A stretch of 64,000 nt of DNA from Cumulibacter manganitolerans (GTDB lineage: Bacteria; Actinomycetota; Actinomycetes; Mycobacteriales; Antricoccaceae): positions 78,748 to 142,747 of the forward strand of contig NZ_WBKP01000003.1 of the NCBI RefSeq assembly GCF_009602465.1. The letters run 5' to 3'. Position 1 is the stretch's first letter; every line of letters starts with the position of its first letter. Shown piece after piece: positions 53,683 to 63,332 of this stretch. The notes beneath the pieces are model-generated. The model was not told where the DNA came from and made no database searches. It was given only the letters and a program-made list of their open reading frames with translations. The position numbers were made by a program, and so were the translations under genes.

Positions 53683-55296
53683 CTAGTGGTGCCCGGCACC
53701 GACCTCGTCGTGCTCGATGCCGCGCTCGGCCAGCCCTTCCGGGGTCGGGGGGACCGGCGGTGTCTCGATCGGGAAGAAGAACCCGCGGATGGCGCGGCCG
53801 GCGCCGCCCACCTTGTTCATCTTCTTCGGCACGGCCGCACCGCCGTAGACGAGATGCGAGTGGCCGTGCGCGTCGACCGGGCCCAGCGGCTGGTGCCGCT
53901 CGAAGTACTGGCCCTCGGGCGAGCGCACCAGGATGCCGGTCTCGATGCCGTGATCGAGCACCTGGCGATCGTGCTGCTGCAGGCCGAGGCAGATCCGGTA
54001 CGTCACCCAGTAGGCGATCGGCGGCAGGATCAGCAGGCCGATGCGGCCGATCCAGGTCATCGCGTTGAGCGAGATGTCGAACTTCTCGGCGATGATGTCG
54101 TTGCCGGCGGACGCCGACAGCACCAGGTAGAACATGATCGACATGGCACCCAGCGCGGTGCGCACGGGCACGTCACGCGGCCGCTGCAGCAGGTTGTGAT
54201 GCGCGTTGTCGCCGGTCAGCTTGCGCTCAATCATCGGGTAGAGGATCAGCCCGATGATGAACGGGGCGAGCACGTTGATGCCGAGGAAGATCTCCGGGAT
54301 CGTGATGTTGAAGACCCGGATCTCCCAGGCGGGGAAGAGCCGCGCCAGGCCGTCCGACCAGAACATGTACCAGTCCGGCTGGGAGCCGGCGGAGACCTGC
54401 GACGGGTTGTAGGGGCCGAACAGCCAGTAGGGGTTGATCTGCACGAGGCCGCCGAGCAGCGTGATCACGCCGAACACCAGCATCGACAGGGACGCACCCT
54501 TGGCCGCGAAGATCGGGTAGAAGCGATGCCCGACCACGTTGTGCTCGGTCGCCTTCGGGCCGGGCCACTGGGTGTGCTTCTGCTTGAACACCAGCAGCAC
54601 GTGCACGCCGATCAGCGCCAGGATGATGCCCGGCAGCAGCAGCACGTGCAGGATGTAGAACCGCCCGATGATCAGCTCGCCGGGGAACTCGCCGCCGAAC
54701 ACCGCGTAGTGGATGAACGTGCCGAGGAACGGGATCGACAGGATGATCGCCGAGACGATGCGCAGGCCCGTGCCCGAGAGCAGGTCGTCGGGGAGCGAGT
54801 AGCCCATGAAGCCCTCGGCCATGCCGAGGAACAGCAGGACGACGCCGATCAGCCAGTTGGTCTCCCGCGGCTTGCGGAACGCGCCGGTGAAGAACACGCG
54901 GCACATGTGCACGAGGATCGCCGACATGAACAGCAGCGCCGCCCAGTGGTGCATCTGGCGGATCAGCAGACCGCCGCGGACGTCGAAGGCGATGTGCAGC
55001 GACGACTCGTACGCCGCCGACATCGGCACGCCCTGCAGCGGCACGTAGCTGCCGTTGTAGACGACCTCCTTCATCGAGGCGTCGAAGAAGAACGTCAGGT
55101 AGGTCCCGGTCAGCAGCAGCATGATGAACGCGTACATCGCGATCTCACCCAGCATGAACGACCAGTGGTCGGGGAAGACCTTGTTGAGCATGCGGCGCGT
55201 GGGCGCCGCCATGGTCATCCGGTCGTCGACCTCTCCCGCGATTGCCGCGGCCTTGTTGGCCGGCTTGCGGGACGTGACGGTGGCGTTACTTGGCAT
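53683..55296 (-). CDS. qcrB: Cytochrome bc1 complex cytochrome b subunit
   Basis: The protein has 537 residues with eight or more transmembrane helices. Haem-ligand regions are visible: [27 protein letters not shown] and [19 protein letters not shown]. The QcrB-type C-terminal extension (about 430-537) is present, as in actinobacteria. It oxidises menaquinol and passes electrons to QcrA and QcrC within a bcc-aa3 supercomplex. The start overlaps the qcrA stop by 11 bases. Confidence 0.96.
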   Translation of the reverse strand: MPSNATVTSRKPANKAAAIAGEVDDRMTMAAPTRRMLNKVFPDHWSFMLGEIAMYAFIMLLLTGTYLTFFFDASMKEVVYNGSYVPLQGVPMSAAYESSLHIAFDVRGGLLIRQMHHWAALLFMSAILVHMCRVFFTGAFRKPRETNWLIGVVLLFLGMAEGFMGYSLPDDLLSGTGLRIVSAIILSIPFLGTFIHYAVFGGEFPGELIIGRFYILHVLLLPGIILALIGVHVLLVFKQKHTQWPGPKATEHNVVGHRFYPIFAAKGASLSMLVFGVITLLGGLVQINPYWLFGPYNPSQVSAGSQPDWYMFWSDGLARLFPAWEIRVFNITIPEIFLGINVLAPFIIGLILYPMIERKLTGDNAHHNLLQRPRDVPVRTALGAMSIMFYLVLSASAGNDIIAEKFDISLNAMTWIGRIGLLILPPIAYWVTYRICLGLQQHDRQVLDHGIETGILVRSPEGQYFERHQPLGPVDAHGHSHLVYGGAAVPKKMNKVGGAGRAIRGFFFPIETPPVPPTPEGLAERGIEHDEVGAGHH

Positions 55297-56479
55297 TCTT
55301 GGTCACCCCAAACCGGCGATCCCAGAAGGCCGGCCCGACCGGCTCGCGGAAATCGCTCTTAGCGACGAAGTATCCCTCGTCGTCGACATCAATCGGAAGA
55401 GCCGGCAGCGAACGAGTTGCCGGACCGAACACCGGCTTGGCGTCCTGGGTGATCTGGAACTGGCTCTGGTGGCACGGGCAGAGGATCTTGCCGGTCTCCC
55501 GCTCGTACAGCGAGACGGGGCAGCCGAGGTGCGTGCAGATCTTCGAGTACGCGACGTACTCGTTCCAGCGGGCCGAGCCGCCCCAGTCCTTGTCCACGTT
55601 CATCGGCCGGGCCTTGAACTTCTCGGCCTGGTCGTGGTGCATGCGGATGAGCATGGTCGGGGTGTCGGACTGGTGCGCCATGTTCTCGGTGAACGGGTAG
55701 ACCGTCTCCATCGAGCCGGGCTCCATGTCGCCGGGACGGACCGGCGTGCCGTTGGCGCGCAGCAGGCGGGTGCCCTTCTTCCACGCGGTGTGGAACAGGG
55801 CGTGGTCGTTGTAGGGGTTCTTGATCAGGCCGCCGAGCGAGAACACGGTGGCCAGGCCCAGAACGCCACCGGCGCCGAGCAGCGAGTTGCGGATCATCTT
55901 GCGACGGCCGAGGCCGAGCGACTCCGCGCCGGCCATGAGGGTCGCCGCGGTCGCGCGGCGCTCGATCTCCGGCGACGCGCCCTCGTGACGCTCCTGGATC
56001 GCGACCTCGTGCGGCATCAGCTTCTTCGCCCAGATCACCAGGCCGGCACCCAGCAGCGCCAGCGACCCGCCGAGGGTCAGGCCGAGCAGCGGGGTGTACC
56101 ACAGCGCGAGGTTGCTGGTGTCGGTCGGCGCCTCGGCGTTGACCTTCCACGGCCAGAAGAGGAAGAGCCCGACGAACGCCAGGCCGAGGACGGCCGCGAG
56201 GGTGAAGCACAGCGCCACCCGGCGCTCGGCGCGCTTCTCGCCGCGTGAGCCGGCCTCGAAGGGGTACTCCTGCGAGATCACCCGGACGTGGTCCAGGTCG
56301 CCGCCGAGCTCGACGAGCTCGGCGGTCGTCATCTGCGAGAGCCGCTCGTCGCTGACCGTCGCGGTGTGCTTGGACGCCGTGTACTCACGGGCGACGCCGG
56401 CGGGGGAGTCGTCGTGTGCCGGCTCGTCGGCCGGAGGCACCGTCGGCTCGTCGGCCGGCGGCTGGTTGAAACCGCTCAT
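55286..56479 (-). CDS. qcrA: Rieske iron-sulphur subunit
   Basis: The protein has 397 residues. Three N-terminal transmembrane helices (actinobacterial type) precede the Rieske domain with CTHLGCPV and CPCHQSQF cluster ligands near the C-terminus. The N-terminal 60 residues are Pro/Glu/Asp-rich. It transfers electrons from menaquinol to QcrC. Coupled to qcrC (ATGA) and qcrB. Confidence 0.96.
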   Translation of the reverse strand: MSGFNQPPADEPTVPPADEPAHDDSPAGVAREYTASKHTATVSDERLSQMTTAELVELGGDLDHVRVISQEYPFEAGSRGEKRAERRVALCFTLAAVLGLAFVGLFLFWPWKVNAEAPTDTSNLALWYTPLLGLTLGGSLALLGAGLVIWAKKLMPHEVAIQERHEGASPEIERRATAATLMAGAESLGLGRRKMIRNSLLGAGGVLGLATVFSLGGLIKNPYNDHALFHTAWKKGTRLLRANGTPVRPGDMEPGSMETVYPFTENMAHQSDTPTMLIRMHHDQAEKFKARPMNVDKDWGGSARWNEYVAYSKICTHLGCPVSLYERETGKILCPCHQSQFQITQDAKPVFGPATRSLPALPIDVDDEGYFVAKSDFREPVGPAFWDRRFGVTKNAK

Positions 56480-57297
56480 GACTTACCTGCAATCCAGATC
56501 GTTCCGACGAGAAGGACGCTCATGGCGCCGAGCCAGATGACGAGGCTCTCGGGAACGGGACCGGTGCGCCCGATCGAGGCACCGCCCGGGTTGTTGTTCT
56601 TCTTGAGCATCTCGACGTACGCGATGATGTTCTTCTTCTCCTCATCGCTGAGCTGGTTGGGCCCGAAGACGGGCATGTTCTGCGGACCGGTCAGCATCGC
56701 GGCGTAGATCTGCGCCGGGGAGGCGTTCTTCAGCGCCGGCGCGTGCTTGCCCGAGGACAGCGCGCCGCCCTGCGCGGTGAAGCTGTGGCACGAGGCGCAG
56801 TTCAGCCGGAACAGCTCGCCACCGTCCGCGAGGTTGGCCTTCGAGAGGTCCTCCTCGGTCACCTTGGGGGTCTCCGGGCCGCCGTACTGGCCGACGTACG
56901 CCGACAGCGCGGCGATCTGGTCGTGATCGAAGAACACCTGCTTGCGCGGTGCCTGCGGGCCCTGCTGGGCCATCGGCATGCGGCCGGTGGAGACCTGGAA
57001 GTACACGGCCGCCGAGCCGACGCCGGCCAGGGCGGGCCCACGGTCGGTGACGCCTTCGAGGTTGGCGCCGTGGCAGGTGATGCACGACTTGTCGTAGATC
57101 TCCTGGCCGGCCTTGATCTGGTCGGAGGCGCCGGACGTCGGCTCCTCGGCCACGCCCGGCGTGGCCATCGAGTACATCGTTCCGACGACGGCGAGGGCAC
57201 CGGCCAGGGCCCCGGCGCGGCGTACGACGCCCTTGCGCGCGGTGCGCTTCTCGGCGGCCTTCGCGGCAGCCTGGGAGGGCTTCACGGTGGCGCTCAT
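56476..57297 (-). CDS. qcrC: Dihaem cytochrome c subunit
   Basis: The protein has 273 residues. Two CxxCH haem sites (SCITCHGANL and NCASCHSFT), an N-terminal membrane segment (about 27-48) and a C-terminal anchor (VIWLGAMSVLLVGTIWI) define QcrC. The dihaem form replaces a soluble cytochrome c in actinobacteria. The ATG at 57297 has AGGTGA 7 bases upstream. Confidence 0.96.
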   Translation of the reverse strand: MSATVKPSQAAAKAAEKRTARKGVVRRAGALAGALAVVGTMYSMATPGVAEEPTSGASDQIKAGQEIYDKSCITCHGANLEGVTDRGPALAGVGSAAVYFQVSTGRMPMAQQGPQAPRKQVFFDHDQIAALSAYVGQYGGPETPKVTEEDLSKANLADGGELFRLNCASCHSFTAQGGALSSGKHAPALKNASPAQIYAAMLTGPQNMPVFGPNQLSDEEKKNIIAYVEMLKKNNNPGGASIGRTGPVPESLVIWLGAMSVLLVGTIWIAGKS

Positions 57298-57368
57298 GAT
57301 CGGTTCACCTGGTCTCCGGTCGTGGTCGTGGTCGTGGGGGCGGGGAGGGCGAGAGGTCATCGGGCGGC

Positions 57369-57983
57369 CTACTGCCACGTCATGATGTAGATGACCGTGA
57401 ACAGGCCGATCCAGACGACGTCGACGAAGTGCCAGTAGTACGACACGACGATGGCCGAGGTCGCCTGCGCGGGCGTGAAGCGGCCCATGGTGGAGCGGAT
57501 CAGGATGAAGACGAATGCGACCAGGCCGCCGATGACGTGCAGCCCGTGGAATCCGGTGGTCAGGAAGAACACCGAGCCGTAGATGCTCGAGGAGATCGTC
57601 GTGTGGTGCTCGGTCACCAGGACGACGTACTCGTTGGCCTGGCCGAGGACGAAGATCAGGCCCATCAGGAAGGACAGGGAGTACCAGCGCCGCAGGCCGA
57701 AGGCGTCACCCCGCTCGGCGGCGAACACGCCGAACTGGCAGGTGACCGACGAGGCGACCAGGATCACCGTGAACACCAGCGCATAGATGTGGTTCAGCTC
57801 CGTCGGCGGCGGCGGCCACGCCTCCTGGCCGTGGATGGCCTTCGCCGTGAAGTACATGGCGAAGAGCCCGGCGAAGAACATCAGCTCGCTGGAGAGCCAC
57901 ACGATCGTCCCGACGCTGACCATGTTCGGTCGGGAGAGCGAGTGCAGCTGCTCTGACTTGAAGGCGGGGGTTGCAGTCGTCAC
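57369..57983 (-). CDS. ctaE: Cytochrome c oxidase subunit III
   Basis: The protein has 204 residues with five transmembrane helices, the short actinobacterial form. [38 protein letters not shown] and [15 protein letters not shown] are diagnostic. The GTG at 57983 follows CATAAT by 7 bases on the minus strand (leaderless). The gene heads the ctaE-qcrCAB run. Confidence 0.95.
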   Translation of the reverse strand: MTTATPAFKSEQLHSLSRPNMVSVGTIVWLSSELMFFAGLFAMYFTAKAIHGQEAWPPPPTELNHIYALVFTVILVASSVTCQFGVFAAERGDAFGLRRWYSLSFLMGLIFVLGQANEYVVLVTEHHTTISSSIYGSVFFLTTGFHGLHVIGGLVAFVFILIRSTMGRFTPAQATSAIVVSYYWHFVDVVWIGLFTVIYIMTWQ

Positions 57984-58071
57984 GCGCGTAATTATGGCCC
58001 CTTGCGTTCGCTCAGTGTGAACCGGGGTGGGGCGATTCGCGGACTTTCTTTTCGGCCTAGGCTCAGAAGCC

Positions 58072-59016
58072 GTGCAGACGTTGTTCGCCATCGGTGTCGA
58101 CCCCGCCGACCTCCCGCCGTTCACGGTGGGCGCGCTGTTCACCCAGTCGTCGGTGGACCCGCTGCTGGTCACCGGGGTGGTGCTGGTGGCGGCCGCCTAT
58201 CTGCTCGGTGTGGAGCGGCTGCGCCGCGGTGGGGTGCACTGGCCGGTCGGGCGCACCGTCTCGTTCCTGGTCGGCGGACTGGGCACCTTGTCCTTCGTGA
58301 CGATGTCCGGCGTCGGCGCGTACGACGAGACCCTGTTCAGCGTGCACATGGTGCAGCACATGGTGCTGGTGATGATCACGCCGATCTTCCTGGCGCTGGG
58401 CGCGCCGGTGACCCTGGCGCTGCGGGCGCTGCCCAAGGGGGGCCGTCGGCGGCTGACCGCCGTGCTGCACTGGCGAGTCGCTCGTTTCTACATGCATCCG
58501 CTCGTCGGTTTCCTGCTGTTCATCGGGAGCCCGTGGCTGCTGTACTTCACCGGTTGGTACGAGGCGTCGGTGGAGAACGTCTGGCTGCACGAGCTGCTGC
58601 ACGTGCACTTCCTGGTGTCCGGCTGCATCTTCTTCTGGCCCCTGGTGGGGCTCGACCCGATCCCGGGACGGGTCGGCTACCCGTTCCGCATCCTCATCAT
58701 GTTCGCGACCATGCCCTTCCACGCCTTCCTCGGGCTGACGATCATGCAGTACAGCTCGCTGCTCGCGGGTGGCTACTACCAGTCCCTGGACCTGCCCTGG
58801 AGCGACCCGTTCTCCGACCAGCGGGTCGGCGGGGGTCTGCTGTGGGCCTCGGGCGAGCTGGTCGGCCTGCTGATGGTCGGCGCGGCCCTGTACCAATGGA
58901 TGCGGGCGTCCGAGCGCGAGGCCGCCCGCGAGGATCGGCGCCTCGATCGCGAGGAGGCGCTGCGGCTGCATGAGCAGGCCCAAGCCGCCCCGGAACCGCC
59001 CGCGCCCGGCGGGTAA
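58072..59016 (+). CDS. CtaG-type cytochrome c oxidase assembly protein
   Basis: The protein has 314 residues with about eight hydrophobic segments. [44 protein letters not shown] and a His-rich pattern across helices match the caa3/CtaG family that helps insert copper into the oxidase. GTG at 58072, 8 bases after TAGGCT, was chosen over the GTG at 58027, which would add 15 residues. It is divergent from ctaE, the oxidase subunit it would serve. Confidence 0.85.
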   Translation: MQTLFAIGVDPADLPPFTVGALFTQSSVDPLLVTGVVLVAAAYLLGVERLRRGGVHWPVGRTVSFLVGGLGTLSFVTMSGVGAYDETLFSVHMVQHMVLVMITPIFLALGAPVTLALRALPKGGRRRLTAVLHWRVARFYMHPLVGFLLFIGSPWLLYFTGWYEASVENVWLHELLHVHFLVSGCIFFWPLVGLDPIPGRVGYPFRILIMFATMPFHAFLGLTIMQYSSLLAGGYYQSLDLPWSDPFSDQRVGGGLLWASGELVGLLMVGAALYQWMRASEREAAREDRRLDREEALRLHEQAQAAPEPPAPGG

Positions 59017-59081
59017 TCTGGTGCGCAGCCGCCCGGGCCCGCCCGGCGCCGCCCGATTCGCTGAAGGAAAGAACCGATTTC

Positions 59082-59522
59082 ATGACGAATGACGCCCACG
59101 CCGACGACGAGCGCGCCCAGGTGCACACGGTGCTGCTGTACAGCCCGAAGGAGGAGCGGCGCCGCACGGTCCGCACCGCCATCGGTCGGCGTCCGGCCAA
59201 GGACGTGGGGCGTATCGAGTGGATCGAGTGCCTGACGTACGACGAGGTCATCGAGAACGTCGACCGCGGCGGGGTCGACCTGGCGATCCTCGACGGCGAG
59301 GCGCAGCCGACCGGCGGCATGGGGCTGTCGCGGCAGATGAAGTACGAGCTCGACGACTGCCCGGCCGTGCTGGTCGTCATCGCCCGCGAGGCCGACCGGT
59401 GGCTGGCCACCTGGTCGCTGGCGGATGCCACGCTGCTCTACCCGGTCGACCCGCTCACCGCGGGCGAGGTCGTCGCCCAGCAGCTGCGCAACCGCACCGC
59501 GGGTGTGCCCGTCCTGCGATGA
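59082..59522 (+). CDS. Receiver-like protein, unknown function
   Basis: The protein has 146 residues. It resembles a response-regulator receiver fold ([38 protein letters not shown]) with an Asp at the position of the phospho-acceptor (LAILDGEA), but no output domain. A similar short protein is common beside trpD in actinomycetes (from memory). The trpD start overlaps its stop (ATGA). Confidence 0.7.
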   Translation: MTNDAHADDERAQVHTVLLYSPKEERRRTVRTAIGRRPAKDVGRIEWIECLTYDEVIENVDRGGVDLAILDGEAQPTGGMGLSRQMKYELDDCPAVLVVIAREADRWLATWSLADATLLYPVDPLTAGEVVAQQLRNRTAGVPVLR

Positions 59523-60574
59523 CCCGGCCGTCGCACACCTGGTCCGGCGTCCTGGGTGCGCTGCTGCGTGAGGGCTACCTGCCGCGGGAGGCGGCCGCCT
59601 GGGTGATGCGCGAGATCATGTCCGGCGGCGCGACCAACGCCCAGACGGCCGGTTTCGCCGTCGCCATGCGCGCCGCGGGCGAGAGCGCCGACGCCGTCGC
59701 CGGCATGGTCGACGTCATGCTCGAGAACGCCGCCCACGCGAGCGCGCCGGCCGGCTGTGTCGACATCGTGGGCACCGGCGGCGACCAGGCACACACCGTG
59801 AACATCTCGACCATGGCGGCGCTCGTCGCGTGCGGCGCCGGGGTCACGGTCGCCAAGCACGGCAGCCGCGCCGCGAGCTCGCAGTGCGGCTCGGCGGACG
59901 TCCTCGAGGCCCTTGGGGTGAACCTCGGGCTGGACGGCGACGGGGTCGCCCGCTGCATCGATGAGGTCGGCATCGGGTTCTTCTTCGCGCCGAACTTCCA
60001 CTCCGGGCTGCGGTACGCCGGTCCGGCGCGCAAGGAGCTCGGCATCCCCACCGTCTTCAACTTCCTCGGACCGCTGTCGAACCCGGCGCGGCCGGACGCC
60101 ATGGCCGTCGGCTGCGCCGACGTCCGGATGGCGCCCATCCTCGCCGACGTGATGCGGATGCGGGGGCTGTCGGCGCTGGTCTTCCGCGGGGACGACGGGC
60201 TCGACGAGCTCACCACCACCACGACGTCCCGCGTGTGGATGGTGCCTCGCGACGCGAGTGAGGTGCTGCAGCACGTCCTGGACCCCGCCCGGCTCGGGAT
60301 CGACCCCGCACGTCCGGGGGACCTGCGCGGCGGCGACCCGCAGCACAACGCGGCCGTGGTGCGCGACCTGCTCGCGGGCGAGCCCGGCCCGGTACGGCAC
60401 GCGGTGCTGCTCAACGCGGCCGCCGCGATCGTCGCCCACGACGGCGTCCCGGGCACCGGCGCCGAGCTCGACGAAGCGCTCGCGCAGGCGCTGCGCCGCG
60501 CGGCGGAGTCGATCGACTCGGGTGCCGCGGCCGACCGGCTGGCGCGCTGGATCGCGGTCAGCAACGAGAAGTAG
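59519..60574 (+). CDS. trpD: Anthranilate phosphoribosyltransferase
   Basis: The protein has 351 residues. The PRPP-binding loop [17 protein letters not shown], the [21 protein letters not shown] block and [10 protein letters not shown] are intact. It makes phosphoribosyl-anthranilate in tryptophan synthesis. No other trp genes are near. The ATG at 59519 is in a 4-base overlap; the longer open frame runs through the upstream gene. Confidence 0.96.
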   Translation: MTRPSHTWSGVLGALLREGYLPREAAAWVMREIMSGGATNAQTAGFAVAMRAAGESADAVAGMVDVMLENAAHASAPAGCVDIVGTGGDQAHTVNISTMAALVACGAGVTVAKHGSRAASSQCGSADVLEALGVNLGLDGDGVARCIDEVGIGFFFAPNFHSGLRYAGPARKELGIPTVFNFLGPLSNPARPDAMAVGCADVRMAPILADVMRMRGLSALVFRGDDGLDELTTTTTSRVWMVPRDASEVLQHVLDPARLGIDPARPGDLRGGDPQHNAAVVRDLLAGEPGPVRHAVLLNAAAAIVAHDGVPGTGAELDEALAQALRRAAESIDSGAAADRLARWIAVSNEK

Positions 60575-60620
60575 CCGCGCGACCCGGCGAACGAGGCCGG
60601 GTGCGGCGCAACCGTGGCTT

Positions 60621-60712
60621 CGCGGCGAAAGCGGGTTTCGGCGAGGGCGGGGTTTCGCGGCGAAAGCGGGGAAACTTCCCCGTTCTGGCCGGCAAAGCCC
60701 GCTTCCACCCGC
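60621..60712. repeat. Long palindrome, family B copy 2 (degenerate)
   Basis: CGAAAGCGGG occurs twice (near 60625 and 60661). The core CGGGGAAACTTCCCCG and the flanks GCGGGTTTCG and CAAAGCCCGC are related to the copy at 37231. It lies between convergent trpD and the Lrp-type gene. Confidence 0.7.
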
Positions 60713-60748
60713 GATGCCCCTCGTTGCCGGTGGGCGCTCGGTCGAGCT

Positions 60749-61027
60749 TCAGTCGAGGCCGAGGCTGAAGGTCGACTCCAGATCGTGCTGCGAGAACGCC
60801 TGGAAGGCGATGTGCGTATCGGTCTCGATCACGCCCTCGGCCTTGTTGATCTCGCCGGAGACGACGCGCGCGATGTCCTCGAACTCCCGCACCCGCACGA
60901 TGGCGATCAGGTCGACGCCGCCCGCGACGGAGTACACCTCGCTCACGCCGTCGATGGCGGCCAGCCGCGCGGCGGTCTCGGGGATCTCGCTCGTGGCGGC
61001 GGTGATCATGACGATCGCGGTGATCAC
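60749..61027 (-). CDS. Lrp/AsnC-type ligand-binding domain protein
   Basis: The protein has 92 residues: only the RAM/AsnC ligand domain (VITAIVMITAATSEIPETAA; GGVDLIAIVRVREFEDIARVV) without a helix-turn-helix. Such stand-alone domains form rings and may modulate other Lrp proteins. GAGGAG is 7 bases before the GTG. The start overlaps the stop of the exonuclease gene (GTGA). Confidence 0.9.
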   Translation of the reverse strand: MITAIVMITAATSEIPETAARLAAIDGVSEVYSVAGGVDLIAIVRVREFEDIARVVSGEINKAEGVIETDTHIAFQAFSQHDLESTFSLGLD

Positions 61028-62793
61028 GGTGCGTCTCCTCGGTAGGCGGTGCGGGCACCTGTGATGGTAGCGGGCGGGGCGCTCGGGCCAGGCGCGCCCG
61101 GTGCGGCGCCCTGCAGCCAGGAGGCCCACCGGTCGGCGCCGCGGGACGGGCTGGACAGCTCGCCGTCGAGCTCCACGAGGCGGGCCCCCGAGGTGCGCAT
61201 CCAGCGCAGGATCACCCGCGTCTCCTCGTGCTCGTGCCCGATCGCGGTGGCGGGATCGTCGTCGGTGTGCTGCTGCACGCCGCGCAGGCCCTTGACCATC
61301 GGCAGCACCGCGCTCGCCCGGTCGGCGGTCGCCGCCGCGACGAGCCGTCCCCGGCAGACGACCGCGACGTGCCAGCTGCCGGCGACGCCCGGAGCCGCGA
61401 GCACCATCCGGTCGATCCCGGCGATGCGAGTCAGCTGCTGGGTGCGGATGAGCGCGGCGACCAGGGCTCGCGCGCGGTCGCGGGTGACCGCGGCGTCCTC
61501 GTACCGGCTGGCGCGCGCCAGCCGGTCGATGCGGCCCAGCAGCGGCCCCACCACCGCGGACGGGTCGTGCTCGATCGCGTCGAGCAGCGGACGGAGCGTG
61601 GCGGCGTACGCCGCGGGCGCTACCTCACCGGTGCACGGCGCTACGCACCGCTGCAGGTCGCGCAGCGCGCACGGGCTGGGCGCCGAGTGGACGGTGATCC
61701 GGTCGGTGCAGCGGCGCAGCGGCACCGACTCGTAGATCGCGCTGAGCGCGTCGTCGGCCACCCGCCGGGACGGGAACGGCCCGATGTGCGCCGAGCCGTC
61801 GAGCCGCCAGCGGTTGACCACGCTCAGCCGCGGAAAGCGCTCGTCGGTGAGCCGCAGCCACACCGCGGACCGCCCGCGCTTGGAGCGCTTGTTGTAGCGC
61901 GGTTGCAGCGCGTCGATCAGCCGCAGCTCGCGCACCTGGGCCTCGAGATCGTGCGCGCACTCGACGGCGTCGACGCGCTCGGCCAGGCGCACCATCTCCC
62001 GCATCCGGGCCCGCGGCTCGCTGGCGGTGAAGTAGCTGCGGACCCGGCGCCGCAGGTGTGCGCTCTTGCCGACGTACAACGCCTCGCCGCGCGCATCGCG
62101 GAAGATGTAGACGCCGGGGCCGATCGGCAGCCCGTCCGCGAGCCGGCGCTTGCTGCGCTGCGCAGGCGTGGTCTCGCGGGTGAGAGCGAGCAGCTCGTCC
62201 AGCGTGTGCACGCCCGTCGAGCCGACCCGCTCGAGGAGCGCGTGCAGCACGTCGACGGTGGCGCGAGCGTCGTCGAGCGCGCGGTGGACCGGCCGGGTGC
62301 GGGCGCCGAGATGCATCGCGAGCGTCTCGAGCCTGCAGTTGGGCACCTCGTCGGCGCCCAGCACCCGGCGCGCCAGCGGCACCGTGTCGAGGACCTGGTG
62401 CCGGGGCCACGCCAGCTCGAGGTCTCGCGCGGCCGCCTTCAGGAACCCGACGTCGAAGCGGGCGTTGTGCGCCACGAGGACGTCGGCCGGAGTCAGGCTC
62501 GCGAACTCCAGGAAGGCGGGCAGGACCGAGGCGATGGTCGGAGCGCCGCAGACCATGGAGTCGGTGATGCCGGTCAGCACCTGGACGTAGGGGTCGATCG
62601 CCGTGCGTGGGTCGACCAGCGTGCGGAACTCGCCGAGCACCTCGCCGCCGCGCACCTTGACCGCGCCGATCTCGGTGATCGCGTCGTGCTTCGCCGAGCC
62701 GCCGGTGGTCTCCAGATCGACCACGACGAAGGTGGTCGCCTGCAGGGACTGGCCGATGTCGTCGAGCGAGAGCTGGTGGTGCGGGGCGGGCAT
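61024..62793 (-). CDS. DEDD exonuclease / UvrC-like fusion
   Basis: The protein has 589 residues. Residues 1-180 form a DnaQ-type exonuclease (VVVDLETTGG, AHNARFDVGFL, HRALDDARATVDVL). A GIY-YIG domain (GVYIFRDARGEALYVGKSAHLRRRV) and a UvrB-binding-like UVR region follow. The combined protein occurs in actinomycetes as a UvrC homologue of unsettled role, possibly repair or RNA/DNA processing. TACGGT lies 7 bases before the ATG. UvrC's C-terminal RNase H-like catalytic half could not be recognised. Confidence 0.88.
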   Translation of the reverse strand: MPAPHHQLSLDDIGQSLQATTFVVVDLETTGGSAKHDAITEIGAVKVRGGEVLGEFRTLVDPRTAIDPYVQVLTGITDSMVCGAPTIASVLPAFLEFASLTPADVLVAHNARFDVGFLKAAARDLELAWPRHQVLDTVPLARRVLGADEVPNCRLETLAMHLGARTRPVHRALDDARATVDVLHALLERVGSTGVHTLDELLALTRETTPAQRSKRRLADGLPIGPGVYIFRDARGEALYVGKSAHLRRRVRSYFTASEPRARMREMVRLAERVDAVECAHDLEAQVRELRLIDALQPRYNKRSKRGRSAVWLRLTDERFPRLSVVNRWRLDGSAHIGPFPSRRVADDALSAIYESVPLRRCTDRITVHSAPSPCALRDLQRCVAPCTGEVAPAAYAATLRPLLDAIEHDPSAVVGPLLGRIDRLARASRYEDAAVTRDRARALVAALIRTQQLTRIAGIDRMVLAAPGVAGSWHVAVVCRGRLVAAATADRASAVLPMVKGLRGVQQHTDDDPATAIGHEHEETRVILRWMRTSGARLVELDGELSSPSRGADRWASWLQGAAPGAPGPSAPPATITGARTAYRGDAP

Positions 62794-62871
62794 GACGAGC
62801 ACCGTAGGGGAGGGGCCCGACAGGATTCGGCATCTCGAAATCTGTCGGCGCGCCCCGTTAGCGTCCCGGTC

Positions 62872-63090
62872 ATGATCATCGACTGCAACACCTGCCAGGC
62901 GGCGCCGGATGCCTGCCGCAACTGTGTGATGTCCGTGCTGCTGGACGCCGATCCGATGGGCATCGAGCTGGACGACGCCTCGGCCGACGCGCTCGGCGTC
63001 CTCGCCGACGAGGGGCTCGTGCCGCCGCTGCGGCTCGTGCCGCTGCTGAGCCCCGAGGAGGCCGACCGCCGCGGCTGGCGTGCGGGGTGA
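62872..63090 (+). CDS. Small Cys-rich protein, unknown function
   Basis: The protein has 72 residues. Two cysteine pairs (DCNTCQAAPDACRNC) suggest a metal site or disulphides; the rest is acidic and helical. TAGCGT (62859-62864) ends 7 bases before the ATG. It is conserved in this position beside the exonuclease and NlpC/P60 genes in actinomycetes (from memory). Confidence 0.72.
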   Translation: MIIDCNTCQAAPDACRNCVMSVLLDADPMGIELDDASADALGVLADEGLVPPLRLVPLLSPEEADRRGWRAG

Positions 63091-63111
63091 GCCGACACGC
63101 CCCGGCCGCAA

Positions 63112-63140
63112 TTGTCTCGAACTGGTTACGCCTGTAACCT
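63112..63140 (+). promoter_or_regulatory. Promoter of the riboswitch-controlled gene
   Basis: TTGTCT (63112-63117), a 17-base spacer and TAACCT (63135-63140). The spacer carries an inverted repeat GGTTAC/GTAACC (63124-63129 and 63134-63139) overlapping the -10, a possible repressor site. Confidence 0.6.
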
Positions 63141-63190
63141 GTTCGTGGCCAACCGGGCATCCAGGGAAGCACCCGCGTCCCACCGGCGGC

Positions 63191-63306
63191 CACCGCCGAG
63201 ACGTCGTGGACGTGCCGGGGACCCACATGAGTTCTGGGGTGAATCGGGGCACAGCTCCGTAGGGCGACCTTCCCCGCCCGAATCCGTCAGCTAACTCGGT
63301 AGGCGG
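63191..63306 (+). promoter_or_regulatory. Cyclic-di-AMP riboswitch (ydaO type)
   Basis: The stem CACCGCCGAG/CTCGGTAGGCGG encloses the conserved core: GGGGTGAATC, then TAGGGCGACCTTCC, GCCCGAATCCGTCAGCTAAC. This pattern is the ydaO-yuaA aptamer, which binds c-di-AMP and turns off cell-wall hydrolase genes in actinomycetes. The aptamer ends about 5 bases before the Shine-Dalgarno region of the 63333 gene, so control may act on translation or by a terminator not visible here. Confidence 0.9.
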
Positions 63307-63332
63307 ATGTGAGGAAGAGGAGCCAGGCCCTC

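Noticed and set aside
58027..58071. Upstream GTG start for the CtaG-like gene
   Set aside because: The TAGGCT element would lie inside the coding region. The GTG at 58072 fits the leaderless pattern better, although the longer form is not excluded.
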